Assembly: GCA_029718625.1 (NCBI GenBank)
Contig: CM056380.1
Location: forward strand, 43,323,689-43,387,688
Direction: 5' to 3'
Length of the DNA: 64,000 nt
DNA from: Synaphobranchus kaupii
Lineage: Eukaryota; Chordata; Actinopteri; Anguilliformes; Synaphobranchidae
Below the pieces are notes generated by a model. The model did no database searches. It was not told the DNA's origin and worked only from the letters and a program-made list of their open reading frames with translations. Within the stretch, counting starts at the first letter, position 1, and each line of letters begins with the position of its first letter. The position numbers were made by a program, and so were the translations under genes. Below, in pieces: positions 11,196 through 23,300 of this stretch.

Positions 11196-13213
11196 TGAGA
11201 ACTTTTCTAGGATAATTAATAAAATAAATAAATAAACATTTATAGAACAAACTGCTAGTTTGAAAATCTGAAGTAATCTATCCATTAAAATGAACAATTT
11301 ACTTAATACAGAAAAATGCAAACACACATTATTCCCACTAATGTGAAGGCACTTTTCTTGTATAAACTGCCAAATAATAGTTGTACTTTATATAGTAAAT
11401 ATAAATGTGTATTACACTCTTATCTTATTTTCTGCAAGCAGTTGTGATCCTTGTGTTAAAGTTTATGATACCAATAATGTTTTGATTGCATCAGTTATTA
11501 ATAACATTTTTAAGTGCACATTCCAGTATTCCCTATCATAAAACTGCTAATTAATATTACAAAAACAAGACCAAAGCAATACAATAAAACTTTTCTGATA
11601 AAAATTAATTGGAAAAATTTGTTTATCAGTGAATTGTGTATCAATACAAGTTAGTAAATTTGACATTAATTCTACAAGTGCTTTCAAGCACTTTTTGGAT
11701 GGTAATGAATGCATTTCTGCAGGAAAAAAATTACAAAGTGGTCCATTTCCCAGAATAATTGCTTCTGCATGATGTCTTGTGTCTTTTTGCCACATTCAAC
11801 AGTGTCTCAGTTTTATGGTACCCTTCTGAGCCAAACTGCATGTATATTGGGATCTGTTGATATATAATTAGCCATTTGGTAAATTCTGTTACATTTTTTA
11901 CTTTTCTCACATTTTCATGGCCTATATGTTGTCTTCAACATTGTGAGCTGTTGCATGTCTAGTGAATTTGCATTACTCTGCATTACACTGCACATTATAA
12001 GTGACATGTTCTGGCAGTCTAATGCTAATGCTAATGAACCAAATTTAAGTACACGTGCCATGCCTATTTCAGCTGTGTTCATTTTCCTTTTTGATTTTGT
12101 AAATCCTTCTTTCTCCATTTAATGCCACATAGTCCTGCTTACCATTGTTCTTTTTAAGTTTGAAAACATACAAGCCCAATGCTCAGCATATGCATGGAAG
12201 TTGTTTTTTCACACTAAAAGCCACACTGTCAATATTAAGGCAACAACACAGAAACATTGGTGTAAATGGAAAAACAGACATTATGATTTGATAAATGTAA
12301 TAAATATATATATTTTATGCATTATTTCCTATGAGTTTTGCTGTGTTTTACATCTCTGTGTGCTGAGCAGTGGTTTAATGTTTTTCTTTTTAAGTCGCAT
12401 GCACTTAGTTGTTTCAGCCTGGAGATTAAGGTGAATGCTTGGCTGTTGGTTCTATGTTATCTGTCTGTGGATGGTTGTTTTGGTCTTCCCAGAAAGGCAA
12501 GCATTTTCTTAACGTTGGTCATTTGCACTTTTTTGTTTTGGTCTAGCTGTGACAGCAGAGTTTAATTTGTGTTGTTTGTTTTGGTCTTTCCATGAAGGGT
12601 GAATGTTTGGTTAACGTTTTTTTTTTGTTGTTGTATGTTTTGTTTTGTCTGTCTGTACCTCCTTGTTGTTTTGATCTGGGCTACGAAGGTAAAGGTTTGG
12701 TTCCAGAACCGGCGCACGAAACAGAAGAAGGATCAGGGTAAGGACTCGGAGCTGCGCTCGGTGGTGTCAGAGACGGCGGCCACGTGCAGCGTCCTGAGAC
12801 TGCTGGAGCAGGGGCGTCTCCTCACCCCGCCCAGTCTCCCGGGACTCCTGCCCCACTGCGGCAGCGGCACCTTGGGGCCCGTCCTGCGGGGCCCCTCCAT
12901 GGGCATGACCAACAACAGCAGCAGCAGCAGCAGCTCGGGGACCGGCGGGAGCCCCCCGCTGCCGGCGGTGACCAGCTCAGGAGGCGCCACGGTGCTCCCG
13001 GGCTCCACGCCCACCCACGGCCTCTTCAGCTTCCCCATGCCCTCTCTCCTGGGGAGCGTGGCCACCCGGATATCCTCAAACCCCCTTTCCATGGCCGGTT
13101 CTCTGGCTGGAAACTTGCAGGAACTGTCGGCCCGTTACCTGAGCTCCTCCGCTTTCGAACCTTACTCCCGGACCAACGGCAAGGAGGCCATGGACAAGAA
13201 AGTGCTGGAATGA
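6159..13213 (+). CDS. vax1: vax1, ventral anterior homeobox 1 transcription factor (3 exons, complete)
   Basis: Exons 6159-6375, 8969-9156 and 12689-13213 join in phase (217+188+525 nt) into a 309-residue protein, close to other vertebrate VAX1 proteins (a little over 300). The start is MEVRY; an in-frame TAA lies 9 nt upstream, so the longer N terminus of human VAX1 is absent. In order: a variable N terminus, the family motif [15 protein letters not shown] (about 64-76), the homeodomain (about 92-151) with WFQNRR and Gln50, a variable Ser/Gly/Pro region, and the VAX1-specific tail [23 protein letters not shown]2 lacks that tail, and [16 protein letters not shown] also fits VAX1. Members bind ATTA-type sites in the nucleus and pattern ventral forebrain, optic stalk and optic fissure. 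The downstream neighbour is a V-ATPase B gene. Confidence 0.93.
6376..8968 (+). other. vax1 intron 1, 2.6 kb, AT-rich
   Basis: Phase 1 intron with gtgaga donor and tttgcgtttcag acceptor. No mobile element was recognised. A unique, moderately G+C block at about 7760-7990 (with cctaatcgaacaacag and cctaattgtttgatg) looks like a possible regulatory element. The rest is AT-rich and featureless. Confidence 0.7.
8969..9156 (+). CDS. vax1: vax1 exon 2, first two thirds of the homeodomain
   Basis: It codes for the rest of Asp73 to Gln135, from [14 protein letters not shown] through homeodomain helices 1 and 2 ([31 protein letters not shown]). The serine in AKGSIREII is the VAX1 form; VAX2 has AKGTIREIV. 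The exon ends after homeodomain residue 44 at a gtaccg donor. Confidence 0.95.
9157..12688 (+). other. vax1 intron 2, 3.5 kb
   Basis: Phase 0 intron. It is AT-rich and contains a (TA)n microsatellite at about 11149-11191. A unique block just after the donor (9290-9560) and the region 9700-10050 show no recognisable repeat. The last 300 bp are T-rich and hold several diverged segments resembling the exon 3 acceptor. No coding sequence was seen. Confidence 0.7.
11149..11191. repeat. (TA)n microsatellite
   Basis: An uninterrupted alternating TA tract of about 21 units in vax1 intron 2, in a wider AT-rich setting that may unwind easily. Confidence 0.9.
12689..13213 (+). CDS. vax1: vax1 exon 3, homeodomain helix 3 and C terminus
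   Basis: It begins [19 protein letters not shown] after a pyrimidine-rich acceptor ending ctacgaag and runs 174 codons to TGA at 13211-13213. G+C is far higher than in the flanking intron and 3' UTR. A short AGC run near 12913-12934 gives a poly-serine stretch absent from human VAX1, which is Ala/Gly/Pro-rich in this part. The last 50 residues are again strongly conserved. Confidence 0.93.
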   Translation, partial: VKVWFQNRRTKQKKDQGKDSELRSVVSETAATCSVLRLLEQGRLLTPPSLPGLLPHCGSGTLGPVLRGPSMGMTNNSSSSSSSGTGGSPPLPAVTSSGGATVLPGSTPTHGLFSFPMPSLLGSVATRISSNPLSMAGSLAGNLQELSARYLSSSAFEPYSRTNGKEAMDKKVLE

Positions 13214-13800
13214 TCTTTTCTCTCTCTAAAAAAAAAAACAAAAAAAAAAAAAAAAGAATTGTTTTTATTTTGCTTTTCCCGTTTTGTTTTGTCCTTGGGT
13301 TTTGCCTTCTCCTTTGAGTGTTTGTGCCGTGTTTAATCCTTTCTTACCGTTTCAATGTACAACTGCACACTCCATGCCTCTCAGACAATGAAGAGAAAAA
13401 CAAAGACATCTATTCTTATATTTTGGTAACAGGGTGATTTTCCAAGCTTTTTGCACTAAATCAAACGTTTCTTTGCCCTGCGTTAAGTTAAACTCAAATG
13501 CTTGAAAAAAGCAAAGTACCAAGAGATTATAAAGATATGGAAAAGAGAATTGAAATTTTGTCAGTTAAATGTTTGTCAGTTCATTTTAAAAAAAAATTTG
13601 TTTTTTGTATTTGGAAAAGATGGCGAAATATGAATAGTAAAAAAAAAAAAAATTTAAAAATATACCTGTTTCTGTTCTGTTTGTCATCAATGGTGATGAG
13701 GGGAAATAACACCTGCCTGTCAAACAACCTATGGTGTTATGGTATATTCTTTTGTTCTTAGCGTGTTTCATGTTTTAAATAAACTAACACCACAAATGTA
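13214..13800 (+). promoter_or_regulatory. vax1 3' UTR with candidate poly(A) signal
   Basis: AT-rich sequence follows the stop codon, starting with an oligo-A stretch at about 13228-13257. An AATAAA at 13778-13783 is a plausible polyadenylation signal, giving a 3' UTR of about 590 nt. Later signals cannot be excluded. Confidence 0.45.
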
Positions 13801-15735
13801 CATAGAGGGATCAGGCCAACAAACTTGTAAAACACAGTTCTGTTGATGTGTAGGAGAATTGGTATGAACTCAAAAATGGAGCAGCTCTCATTGAACTTTA
13901 TGGATTAGAGGAAAAAAGCATATTTTTCTAATAACCCTGAGTGGGAATTTGATATGTCCATCAGCGGGTTCCTGGTAAAAATGGTAGTTCAACAGTGGTC
14001 ACTTGTTATTTTTCATCAAGTATCTGACCAAACAAAAGAAGAATATTGTTGTATGATGGTTAAACTGTTTGGTGTTTTGTTACATTTTCAATGGTTTGTG
14101 AGGGTTCCTAAAATATAATTTCAAAACTAAAGTCTAAATCTGTGACCTTTATGTCCTAAAGATGCGGTATTTTACTTTGATTGTCTGTGATTATGATACT
14201 AGACTTGTAGTCCTAATTGGCATGTAGAGGAAACATTTTGGAATAAGCTTCAGTCCCGTTCAGTCCGAGTTGGTAAGGAACGGAAGGCTGATGTTCTGTG
14301 AAGTTTTAGAACTTCGGCCAGCTGCTCACAAAGTTGCGTATGTCCAAGTTACTTAGTGCAAAATCACACTTTTGAAGGCATAATTGTAACCAATGCAAAG
14401 TATACTTTTTTTTTTGTTTTATTTTTAAAAAAAAGAATTACAATCCTTTTACAAGATGTACATTTCTTAAAGCTGAACCATTTGTTCTGGGTCAGGAACA
14501 TAAAGGAGCAAGTACGATGAAAGTAAAATTATTGTAGTATAAAGAGAGACAAATGAGAGTGGTTATTTTATTGTAAATTATTCATGTCTGTAATTAATAG
14601 ATGATTAGTATATTAGCACAATGATAAAGAATGAATGCAGGTGGGTAATGAATCAAAACAAAGCTCTTGGTGCTGTCGTTGTGAAAATATCTTCAACATT
14701 GTGACAATGTGGTGTGAGTGTGGATATATTATATATATATATGACTAAAAAACAAACAAGTGTGTTTTGTTCATTGCTTGCTGCCGTTCCGTACATCGCC
14801 GGTGTCCGCTGGGTCTTATTCAGTTAAAAGCCAGGGAGCATTTTGTTGTGGTAAATTACAACATGGGAAAAAAAAAGAATTCATGAGGAGAAGAAAGGAA
14901 TTTTTGGTGGATTAGTCACTTCACTGAAGGTACATTGTGTCGAAAGGTCTTCAGATGGCATCTTGGAATCCATAATCGCCTGGCCATTTTCGATTTCACT
15001 TGTCATTTGTTTTACGCAAGCTGCAGCATTTTCCAATGTAATTTAAGAGGAAGAAAAGGCGTCTGTAAAACACAATCATGTGAAGGGAGCAATGACAGAA
15101 CGACAGTACATTGCATGCTCACATGGCCATGCACACATCCTGCACAGACATATAAGGCATGAATTCATAAATTGCATAATTTAAAGGTAAGCATAATTTA
15201 AAGTCAAGTAGGATGAAGGAGGAACCGCAAATGAGGGACGTCAGTGGCCACAACAAGTAAAACACACACATAAATAGAGGGACAGCTTATGAACCAGTAT
15301 TGTGAAGGACCAAGGATGGGGCTTCCTCTTTAGTATACACAGAGGTAGATTACCACACTGAAGCTTGAAGCTGTTCCTTGATGCAAACAGTGTTAAGTAA
15401 GTTGGCCGGAACATAAAGGAGGCTATAAATGAAGGGATAACATGGCTAACTTCAGTGCTATGTGCTTGGATGGCAGCTTGCGTATGTAGCTTAGCACCTG
15501 TGACACTGCAGACTCAGTGACCTGAGAAGCCTTTTAAGTTCCAGCTAACAACCTGGCCCTTTGGCTGTCTCTATGAGGGAATTTTACGTGTTGATGATTC
15601 TTTGCTGAAAAGGTTGATGGTTTCTAGTTTCATTAATTAAATATTGTCCTCAAAGGCAGATGTGTCCATATCCTGCAAGGTCATTACAAATCATTAAAAT
15701 CATGAAAGTAAAACATTTACTGTCAAGAATATGAA
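13801..15735. other. Intergenic or extended 3' UTR, no gene seen
   Basis: AT-rich unique DNA without coding pattern or recognisable repeat, apart from a short TA run near 14726-14741. Confidence 0.55.
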
Positions 15736-15765
15736 TGGGCTACGAAGGTAAAGGTTTGGTTCCAG
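15736..15765 (+). repeat. 30-nt exact copy of the vax1 intron 2/exon 3 junction
   Basis: This segment equals 12677-12706 base for base, covering 12 nt of intron end and the first 18 nt of exon 3 (codons VKVWFQ). Homology stops sharply on both sides, and the copy has the same orientation. It carries no open exon beyond the match. Confidence 0.9.
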
Positions 15766-18700
15766 TACTGTTGATAAATGAAACCTTTTCGAGTTATACT
15801 TTTGCATAGGGAACTCTGTCTGTATTTCATATTTTGAATGCATCATGAACCTATTAGGTCTTAACTCTACATGTAAAAAAAAACAAAAAACAAATGTTTT
15901 ACTGCCCTGTTGTTGATAAGTATTGATTATGTGGAATATTGATTTGGCAACTGTTACATGTTTTGCATAAAACATTTACATAATTTATATTATTGCTTAA
16001 AATGTTTTTGTAACATAATACATAAACAAACAAAAAAATCACACGCACATTTTCACATTTTCCTAACTTATATTCTGAAGAATTAAAAATTTTAAGAATG
16101 CTTTGTGTAATTACATATTTTATCAGGTGTGAACTATTGCAGTCCGTGAAATGTATGTGTGATGAAATCAAAAATACACTATGCTACAGAGATCAAGCCA
16201 TTAATCTGTTGCAACGTGCACTGTCTTATTCTGATCTATAAAAAATGAAGTGAAATCTAATACTAGTCACAACATTGCTTGAATATTGTTTTCAAGAAAT
16301 GTAAACTTCAGTGAAGAGATTGTTCAGAGAACGAAAGAATGAGAGGAGCTGTGAGCTTTTGTTGAATGTATTATTTTATCGGATCAAAACTGCTCTGACG
16401 ATTCAGCCAAAATCACTTTGAGAGGAGGTGTGAGAAAAGTTGGAATCAGACTGACTCACGGTTTTTAAACTCTGAGGTAGACGGGCTTAGTTGAAAGGTT
16501 ATAACCCGCAAGAGTATTATTAAACTGTCAAAATGGATGCCGAAAACTTACAGTGCTATGGAGGACGGCCTACGCAGCCAGCAGAAGCTTTGCTGTCTCT
16601 GTCTTCAAGAACACTTAAAGCCTTTCCAATTGTTATGCTTTCAATGGGCCAAGAAAATCCCACTCAGGCCCGTGAAAGGGAATGAGTTCAGCCATTCAAA
16701 ATGCAAAAAACACTTACGTGAGAAAGGAACTATTTCTAAAATGCAGTCTCAGTGGTCACAAAGCTAAGGAAATTGCTGGACATACAGCAATCAAAAATAA
16801 TTATTATTAATGTTACATTCACGAACATTTCAAGGTTCATTAAAAAAGATGGCACAAAGCAGGGACACAGTGTTTTATGTTCTCACATGCGGGATGATCT
16901 CTGTACTTTACAGTTCCGCTACATAAAAGTAACAAAAACATTTTGCGAATGACATATCTGACATATGTTTGCATTCTTTCTGCTGTTTCTTCTGACAGAC
17001 GAATCTTATCAATCAATCAATAGATAACAATTTACCCCCTTTGCAGAAAATAGGATCCAGCCAGCAGCGGACCAAAATATATTTTATTAATGAATGTATT
17101 TATTTTGTATTACAGGATCATACCAGTGTTCCAGTGGAATTGAACCACTGTGTCAGTGGTTATCGTTTTTTTAAAGTTTTTTTTGGTGTCGTTTTTTTTT
17201 TTCTGTGGTGGTGGATGGAGCCTGTCTGAAATGAAAAATGGGGCCCCTTGTTTTTCCACAAGCAGAATGTGTAAAATCCAATCGTCCCCACTGTCTTGTG
17301 AATCAGATTTTCCCTTTCCTGTCCCTTTCTCTTTTAAAAGTCCAATTAGACAGAGGGTGGCTTTGCAAGTGTGTGTGTGTGTGTCTGTGTGTGCATGGTG
17401 GGGGGCTGGGGAAGGGGGGGGGGGGGGGTTCTGAGGGGGTGTGAGCTCTAGCTAGAGACCACCAACACATTTTCATCATCACATGACCCCCGTCTTTAAA
17501 CCCACGCCTCTGGAAGGAATGAAGAAAGGCAGCAACCCTCTTTTTTGTTCTTTTGTATCTGTTCCTCTTTTTTTGTCCACATAGAGGAAGATGAAAAAGT
17601 AAATATGCTGCCGTATCATACGCTTCCCTCTTTTCTGTAGCACCCTTCACTGAGTGTCCCAATACCCACACATTTTCTATAGGCCTCTAAAATCATCCAC
17701 TCTTGATCATCCTCGGAACCTGACTACCTGCATCAGTTTAACCTTATGAATGATGCAATTAAGCAATGAAAAGATTGTGTGGTCACTTCCTGTGTCCCAT
17801 AGTCATCAATTCATTACATGCACATGGCGCCTGGAATTACATGGTAGGTTCAAACGTAATTATGGTTATAGTAAGTAGCGTCTGAGATAGTTATGGTCAC
17901 AAATTTATAGTCGATCTCTGGAGAATTTCAGATGACTATGCCAAAAAGTATCAGTCCCTCTAGAGCCAACCAGTTCAGGAACCCTCTTGATTGTTTCTCT
18001 ATAGAAACACAAGGCCATTGGTTACCCCACAATAGTGAACAGAAGAACGGTAGCCATGAATTGGAATCTGAGGTTTTTAAAATTTATTTAGCAGCATAAA
18101 GCAACTCATACAATGCTTAGTTGCTGGTGCACCTGGTAGAAAGTGCGGTTGCTTTTAATGGTTTTTAGAATATAACGTGAACTGACCTGTGATAGAAATA
18201 GAAATTACTAAAAGTGTCCCCTTCACTGACAACCATGAATTTACAGGGAATTTATGCATTTTTGAATCTCATTCCAACTGTGTGTACAAAGAGCGAAAGG
18301 GAGAGGCAACTAGTGATTTTCAGAGCTGACAATGCTTTTTTTCTATTTAAAAAAAATTCTTCCCTCAAGGTGTGAAAAACAATTTTGATTTTGCATAACG
18401 GATCGATATAATAAATATCAGTATATACAAGTGGATATGCCGGAGATCACAATTAGCTATCCATTTGAGCTGAGCATTCTCTTTCGAGAAAATAGGGATG
18501 ATGGAAACACCATGGCCTCCATGTGTGGAAAATGTTTGCTGTACATTTAGAAGTGGCTATTTCAAGGTGAGTGTACATACCTAGTATTATATTGAAGCCA
18601 AAAGAGCCACATCTCTGTTTTTTATCACTCATTTACAGCATTTCCGTTGTACACAACAAAATGTTCAGTGTAAAATCAGCCCTTAGCAGAACATGTTTAG

Positions 18701-19540
18701 CTCCATTTGGTCCATCTTTGGCTCATATGCTCTGTAGTGTTCATTTCACATTGAGAATTGTCCCGTCTAACGGGCCCCTTCTTGGCCAGAGTTACAGAAC
18801 ATGAGCAGAATTTGATTTTACAATGAATTAGCAATGCCTGAGGTATAAAAAACAAAACATTTTCCTTTCCGTATTGTCTCCCCCTGTTATTATACTGTAC
18901 CATCACATCTATGAAGTTTTCTGTGTTCAAATCTCCCAATCACATCTGAAGCTGAAGTCAAAGGCCAGGGGAAATATTGACTGAATTCAATATACTAAAC
19001 CTGGTAGCCACTGTCTGTAAGTAAGATTTCAAAAGGGACTAGTGTGAATTCTTTGTTTACCATTTAGTATTTTCCAATAGACTCGCACCAGTCAGAAAAA
19101 ACATGTAATTTTAATATTGTGGTAGAGCATGTTTTTTACACAAACAATATCATAAACTCAAAAAAAAAATCTAATATTAAAGATAGTCATTGTTTGCTCA
19201 TTTCAATAGACAGAACACTGTGGCTGAACACTTGTACATTCTGAAAAAGAATAAGTAGTAATATAATGCGCATGGAATAAAATATGTCCCATATGCAGTC
19301 ATATACAATCAATACACACTGTGTCCAGACATCAGTCAGGGAGCTGTCATTATCCATGGCAGCGGAGGATGACACATGGAAATTAATTCAGAAAAGCATG
19401 TCCATTTCTGCAGGGTTGAAACATACATAACAGTGCCTCTTCCGGCTCACAAATGTGGATATTTGTAATAGCAGATGTGCTGACAGTTGGAGGAAACCGG
19501 CTGTTGTAATTTTACCTCAATGTAAAAGACTTGTTAAGCA
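15766..19540. other. Intergenic DNA, no gene seen
   Basis: AT-rich unique sequence. A GT run followed by a G-rich tract with 15 consecutive G occupies about 17370-17428. Nothing else was recognised; short open frames here lack family similarity. Confidence 0.55.
17370..17428 (+). repeat. GT microsatellite followed by poly-G tract
   Basis: A (GT)n run at about 17370-17394 leads into ggggggctggggaa and then 15 G (17414-17428). G-quadruplex potential on the plus strand. Confidence 0.8.
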
Positions 19541-19975
19541 CCACGCTGTGCTGCATGGATGAGCCCCTCGGCCTCCGAGCGAATCCGGACCGTGGCCGGT
19601 AGCTCCAGAGGGTGACGCACAATTGCCACCTGCATCGTCCGGGGTATGGGAAGGTTTAGTCAGACAGGGGTCCGCGTTTCATCGGCTTTGGGCGACCCCC
19701 ACTGCCCGATAAGGGCGCTCGTAATACTGCATGTCAAAGCCGCATATGAAAGGTCCCTCCTCCGATGCTGCTCTGTGCGAGCTTACCTATGGTCTACAAC
19801 GCGCTGGATCGCCACGTGTTTCAGAGGAGAACCATTGATGTCCCAGCTCTTCTCAGATTTTGCGCATGGAACACGGCTGTGGGTGCAGGCAGTTAGGACA
19901 TTCCAGATCGGGGTGGGGGAATTGGATATATTACAGCCCCGGGTTGGTCGGCAAATTAAAAAAAAAAAAAAAAAG
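19541..19975 (+). mobile_element. SINE-like element with A tail
   Basis: A GC-rich island in AT-rich DNA that ends in ggaattggatatattacag and a run of about 17 A. Its early part (tggccggtagctccagaggg, then caattgcc) aligns by eye with the minus-strand SINE at 53.9-54.3 kb (tggccggtgccttgaggg, then caattggc), so both appear to be one tRNA-related family. The copy is diverged and carries no gene. Boundaries are approximate; no target duplication was identified. Confidence 0.5.
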
Positions 19976-19992
19976 GATTTTTTTTTTTTTTT
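19958..19992. repeat. Adjacent poly-A and poly-T runs
   Basis: About 17 A are followed by ggat and about 15 T. The poly-A is the probable tail of the SINE-like copy; the poly-T may be a pre-existing site or a second tail on the other strand. Confidence 0.8.
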
Positions 19993-20759
19993 AATAAGGG
20001 CAATGCTTCTATTGGCGGAGACTCTTCAGTGGCATTAATTTGCCTATTTTTGCATAGAATCTGAAATGCTTGGATGGTCTCTCAGGCAAGGGGAGAGAAC
20101 GGGCTGAGCTGCCAGCCTCGCCGCTGCGGCGGGGCCCACTCCAACATGTAGTGCTTTCCCTACTGCCACATTTAAAATTGGAGAGCTGATACATTGGGGG
20201 TTCAAAACCATCTCCAGCCCCTCACCCACTACCCATTGTATTGAACGCACTGCGTCAAGTGAGGCAGGATCAGAGCAACAAAATGGAGAAAACAGCAATA
20301 GAGTGTCTTTTTTTTTTTTAAACGCGTGCAATCAGCCAGTTTTTACCTGTCACTCAACGGAAGTGATAATGCACTTACTTGGACCATGAGTGCCACATGC
20401 AGTCTCGATGTGGATTCAACGTCCCAAAACGTTATTATAGCAGTCTCTCTCCAGGTTGAGCAAGGTTACGGCGATTGTCTGTCAGAATAAAAATGACAGA
20501 GTTGACTGGGAATGGGTGTTGCTCGGGAGAACGTATTGTACGTCTATATTTATATCAATATTCTTTATAGATAAGGTGCTCACGGCGTCCCTGTCAAAAG
20601 AGAGAATCTGAAAAATGGTTTCAATGCAAATACATGATATGACATTACCTGAAAATGATTCTGTATTGCTGTAATTATATTAAACTGAAAACAGGAAGAT
20701 AGATTCAAAGAAAAAACTGGTCACTGCCCAGCAAAAACATCCATCTTTAAAAGTCATAG

Positions 20760-20932
20760 GGCCTGGTTTATTAAGACCTTTAGCGGGTGCAAAACAATTT
20801 AGCACACGCAAAACCAATGACATGACCAATGATTGGTCATGGTATTTGTTTTGCACCAGTCATTGGTCATGTTATTGGTTTTGCGTGTGCTAAAAAGTTT
20901 TGCACCCATTAATGGTCTTAGTCAATCAGGCC
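20760..20932. mobile_element. Palindromic MITE, copy 1 (173 bp)
   Basis: Ends ggcctggtttattaagacc and ggtcttagtcaatcaggcc are inverted repeats, and the interior is also nearly palindromic (gcacacgcaaaaccaatgac against gtgttattggttttgcgtgtgc in the other arm). A 5-bp repeat, catag, flanks both ends (20755-20759 and 20933-20937) and may be the target duplication. A second copy lies at 45182-45361. No coding capacity; the superfamily is uncertain, perhaps hAT. Confidence 0.75.
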
Positions 20933-20937
20933 CATAG

Positions 20938-23300
20938 TGCCATTCATCCACTGCAATTGTCTACAAGCAGTAACACAATGATGGCAGAAGAACTCAAGTA
21001 GCCAGAAAACATTTTTTACTCCTCTAGATTTTTGTCTATAACCAAATATTATGCAAGTTGCCAAAAAATGTATGCATTTTTAAATGACCTCAATGAAAAT
21101 TGGGTTCAGAGACATCTACACGAAACACAAGTTTTGCCATTCAGTGCATTGCAAATGGATGGTAAGGTGTGCTCTGTACAAACATGCAGCAAACCTATCC
21201 TTCACTATTTTTAGTTACTTGTGAATGTGTGTATATGTGTCCGTGCATTATATGTTTATAAAAATGTAAGGCACATTACAACACGATAACATTAATACAA
21301 AGCTAGCTCTGATGCCAGAAATATTCTCTCTGCATAAGTGAATAGTTCTGGGCTGTCGAGCTGGTGGTAGTGTGAAAAGTCACTTCAATGAGGTCTTTTG
21401 TAGCCCTGCTCAGGTATTCTAGCTGAAGCACTTTCAAGTAGCTTTAAAACTGCAGCCCCTCCATTTTCAAACTCCCCATGAGGGTGGACGTGTTGGCTGG
21501 CACATTCTCTGTCTCAGAATGTCCTGTAATTGAAACTAATGCAACCTCCAAAGAGGTGCACATGGTTGTCCACTTCAGTGTGCTGTTTTGAGAGGAAAAA
21601 AGGCAGCATGTAATTTTAAGCAAGTGCACTGGAATAGTAATAGGGCAGTTTCGCTGAAGTCACTTGCTACTACATCCTATGAATTTAAAGTTTCTGAATT
21701 TTCAGAGTCAAGAATGTTTTGTTTTATTTTTTAATTCATAAGAAGGTGGTGGGTGGGGGCTATTTTTAAACGGCCAATAGAGAAGGACATGCAATTATGC
21801 AGCTCATTGATGTGTGAGAATGTGTTGAGTCATAGTAGTGTGGTTAATGGTAGACAACTAGGTCAAGAGGTTCTATGACTGGCTTATTTACGTATATGTG
21901 TAGGAGCGGAACACTTTTAACCTTGAGTATATTGCTTTAGTTTTGCATGACTTTTTGTATTCCTGTCAAACAGCGTCACTCTCTGCAGATCTTCGGAGTG
22001 GCAAAGTGGATTCAGGCAAACCTGAATGAACAACACACGAGCAGCCTTAACATCCAAGTTTTGATAAATAAAGGCACAGTGGAAATTTCAGAGGCAGCTC
22101 AATTCACAATCACAACAGCATACTTTTTTTACATAACTCATCATTTTTGCTTTAAACATCTCTCATTTCTCAGAATCTGAAAATGTTATGTCACTGTGAA
22201 ATCGGGAAAATGTAATTAAATTGCAGATTAAAAAATGACAAGGAATGAAATGTCATTCTCCACATAAATATACTTCCAGATTTTGCAGGTAAACTGCTAG
22301 CATAATATTTACAGTGCCTCGCAGATATGCAGTGTGTGAATGTCATTGCAGTTAATTTTGATTTAGTATTGATCATTTCACAATAATGCTGCAGCAGAAT
22401 GCTTTGCAAAGTAAAATGCATACAGGCAGGTGACACTATAGCTTGATTACCAGTTGGGGAAATGAACATCCCAGGATCACTGCAGTTGAAGCACATGCAC
22501 TCCATTGAGTGAGGAGAGGAGATGCATATCTCTAACTGACCACAGCTGCTCACCTGTGGGCACCTGGCATATAGATTGGGGGTCCTAATGTAGCGGTATG
22601 CTATGGAACCATGGCTAACTTAAACCCACCCTGACCCTACACAGCAACGGTTTCAGTGTAAAATCAATTCTGATGGAGTACTTTTAACTCTAATAGAGTA
22701 CATACAGTTCCTCCTGGACTTGTTGAAACCTGGTTAGAGTTGATGTAACATAATTTTGTTGTGTACTCTTGGCAGGACGAGGCTAATTGTTTCACTCAAA
22801 TGCCCGCCTATAGGGGCCAGCTTGCAGTCATGATGAGCTTCTTTACTGACTTTCGGGGGGTTTTGATAAAAACCTCTTTTCAAAATTTTAAAAGCATAAA
22901 CAGAGGAACAGTATATAATCTATTTTAAAATCATCACAATAACAAAGGCTATTCTTAAAGTATAAAAAGGACAATTGAGAAAATAATTTTTCAATTATAT
23001 TATATTTTAACAAGGACAAATTGGTCACATGGGAGCAAGGGTAATGTTAGGAACATAGTCTGTAAAAAAGTCCTTGGCATGAAAAAGACTACTTCGAAGT
23101 GGGTTGAATTAAAATGAGAAATTCTTCTAAAAAAATTATTTACAAAATAAATGTTTTCTCAAAACCACAGCTGTGCAAATGAATGGGAAGGAAAATGTAA
23201 TTATTTCACAATAAATACTATGAATAGGTGAAGGTGATTTCAAGTGAAATCCCGCACTCTCCTTATGATTGCAGCTTCCAGTTTTCCAGAACCACCACCA
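20938..23300. other. Intergenic DNA, no gene seen
   Basis: AT-rich unique DNA. A vaguely inverted segment around 22650-22770 (gagtacttttaactcta and ttagagttgatgtaac) may be a decayed MITE. Otherwise nothing was recognised. Confidence 0.5.

Noticed and set aside
12733..13092. Minus-strand open frame opposite vax1 exon 3
   Set aside because: A mirror of GC-rich coding sequence; no family similarity.
19646..20038. 130-residue open frame at 19.6 kb
   Set aside because: It spans a SINE-like copy and its poly-A/poly-T end.
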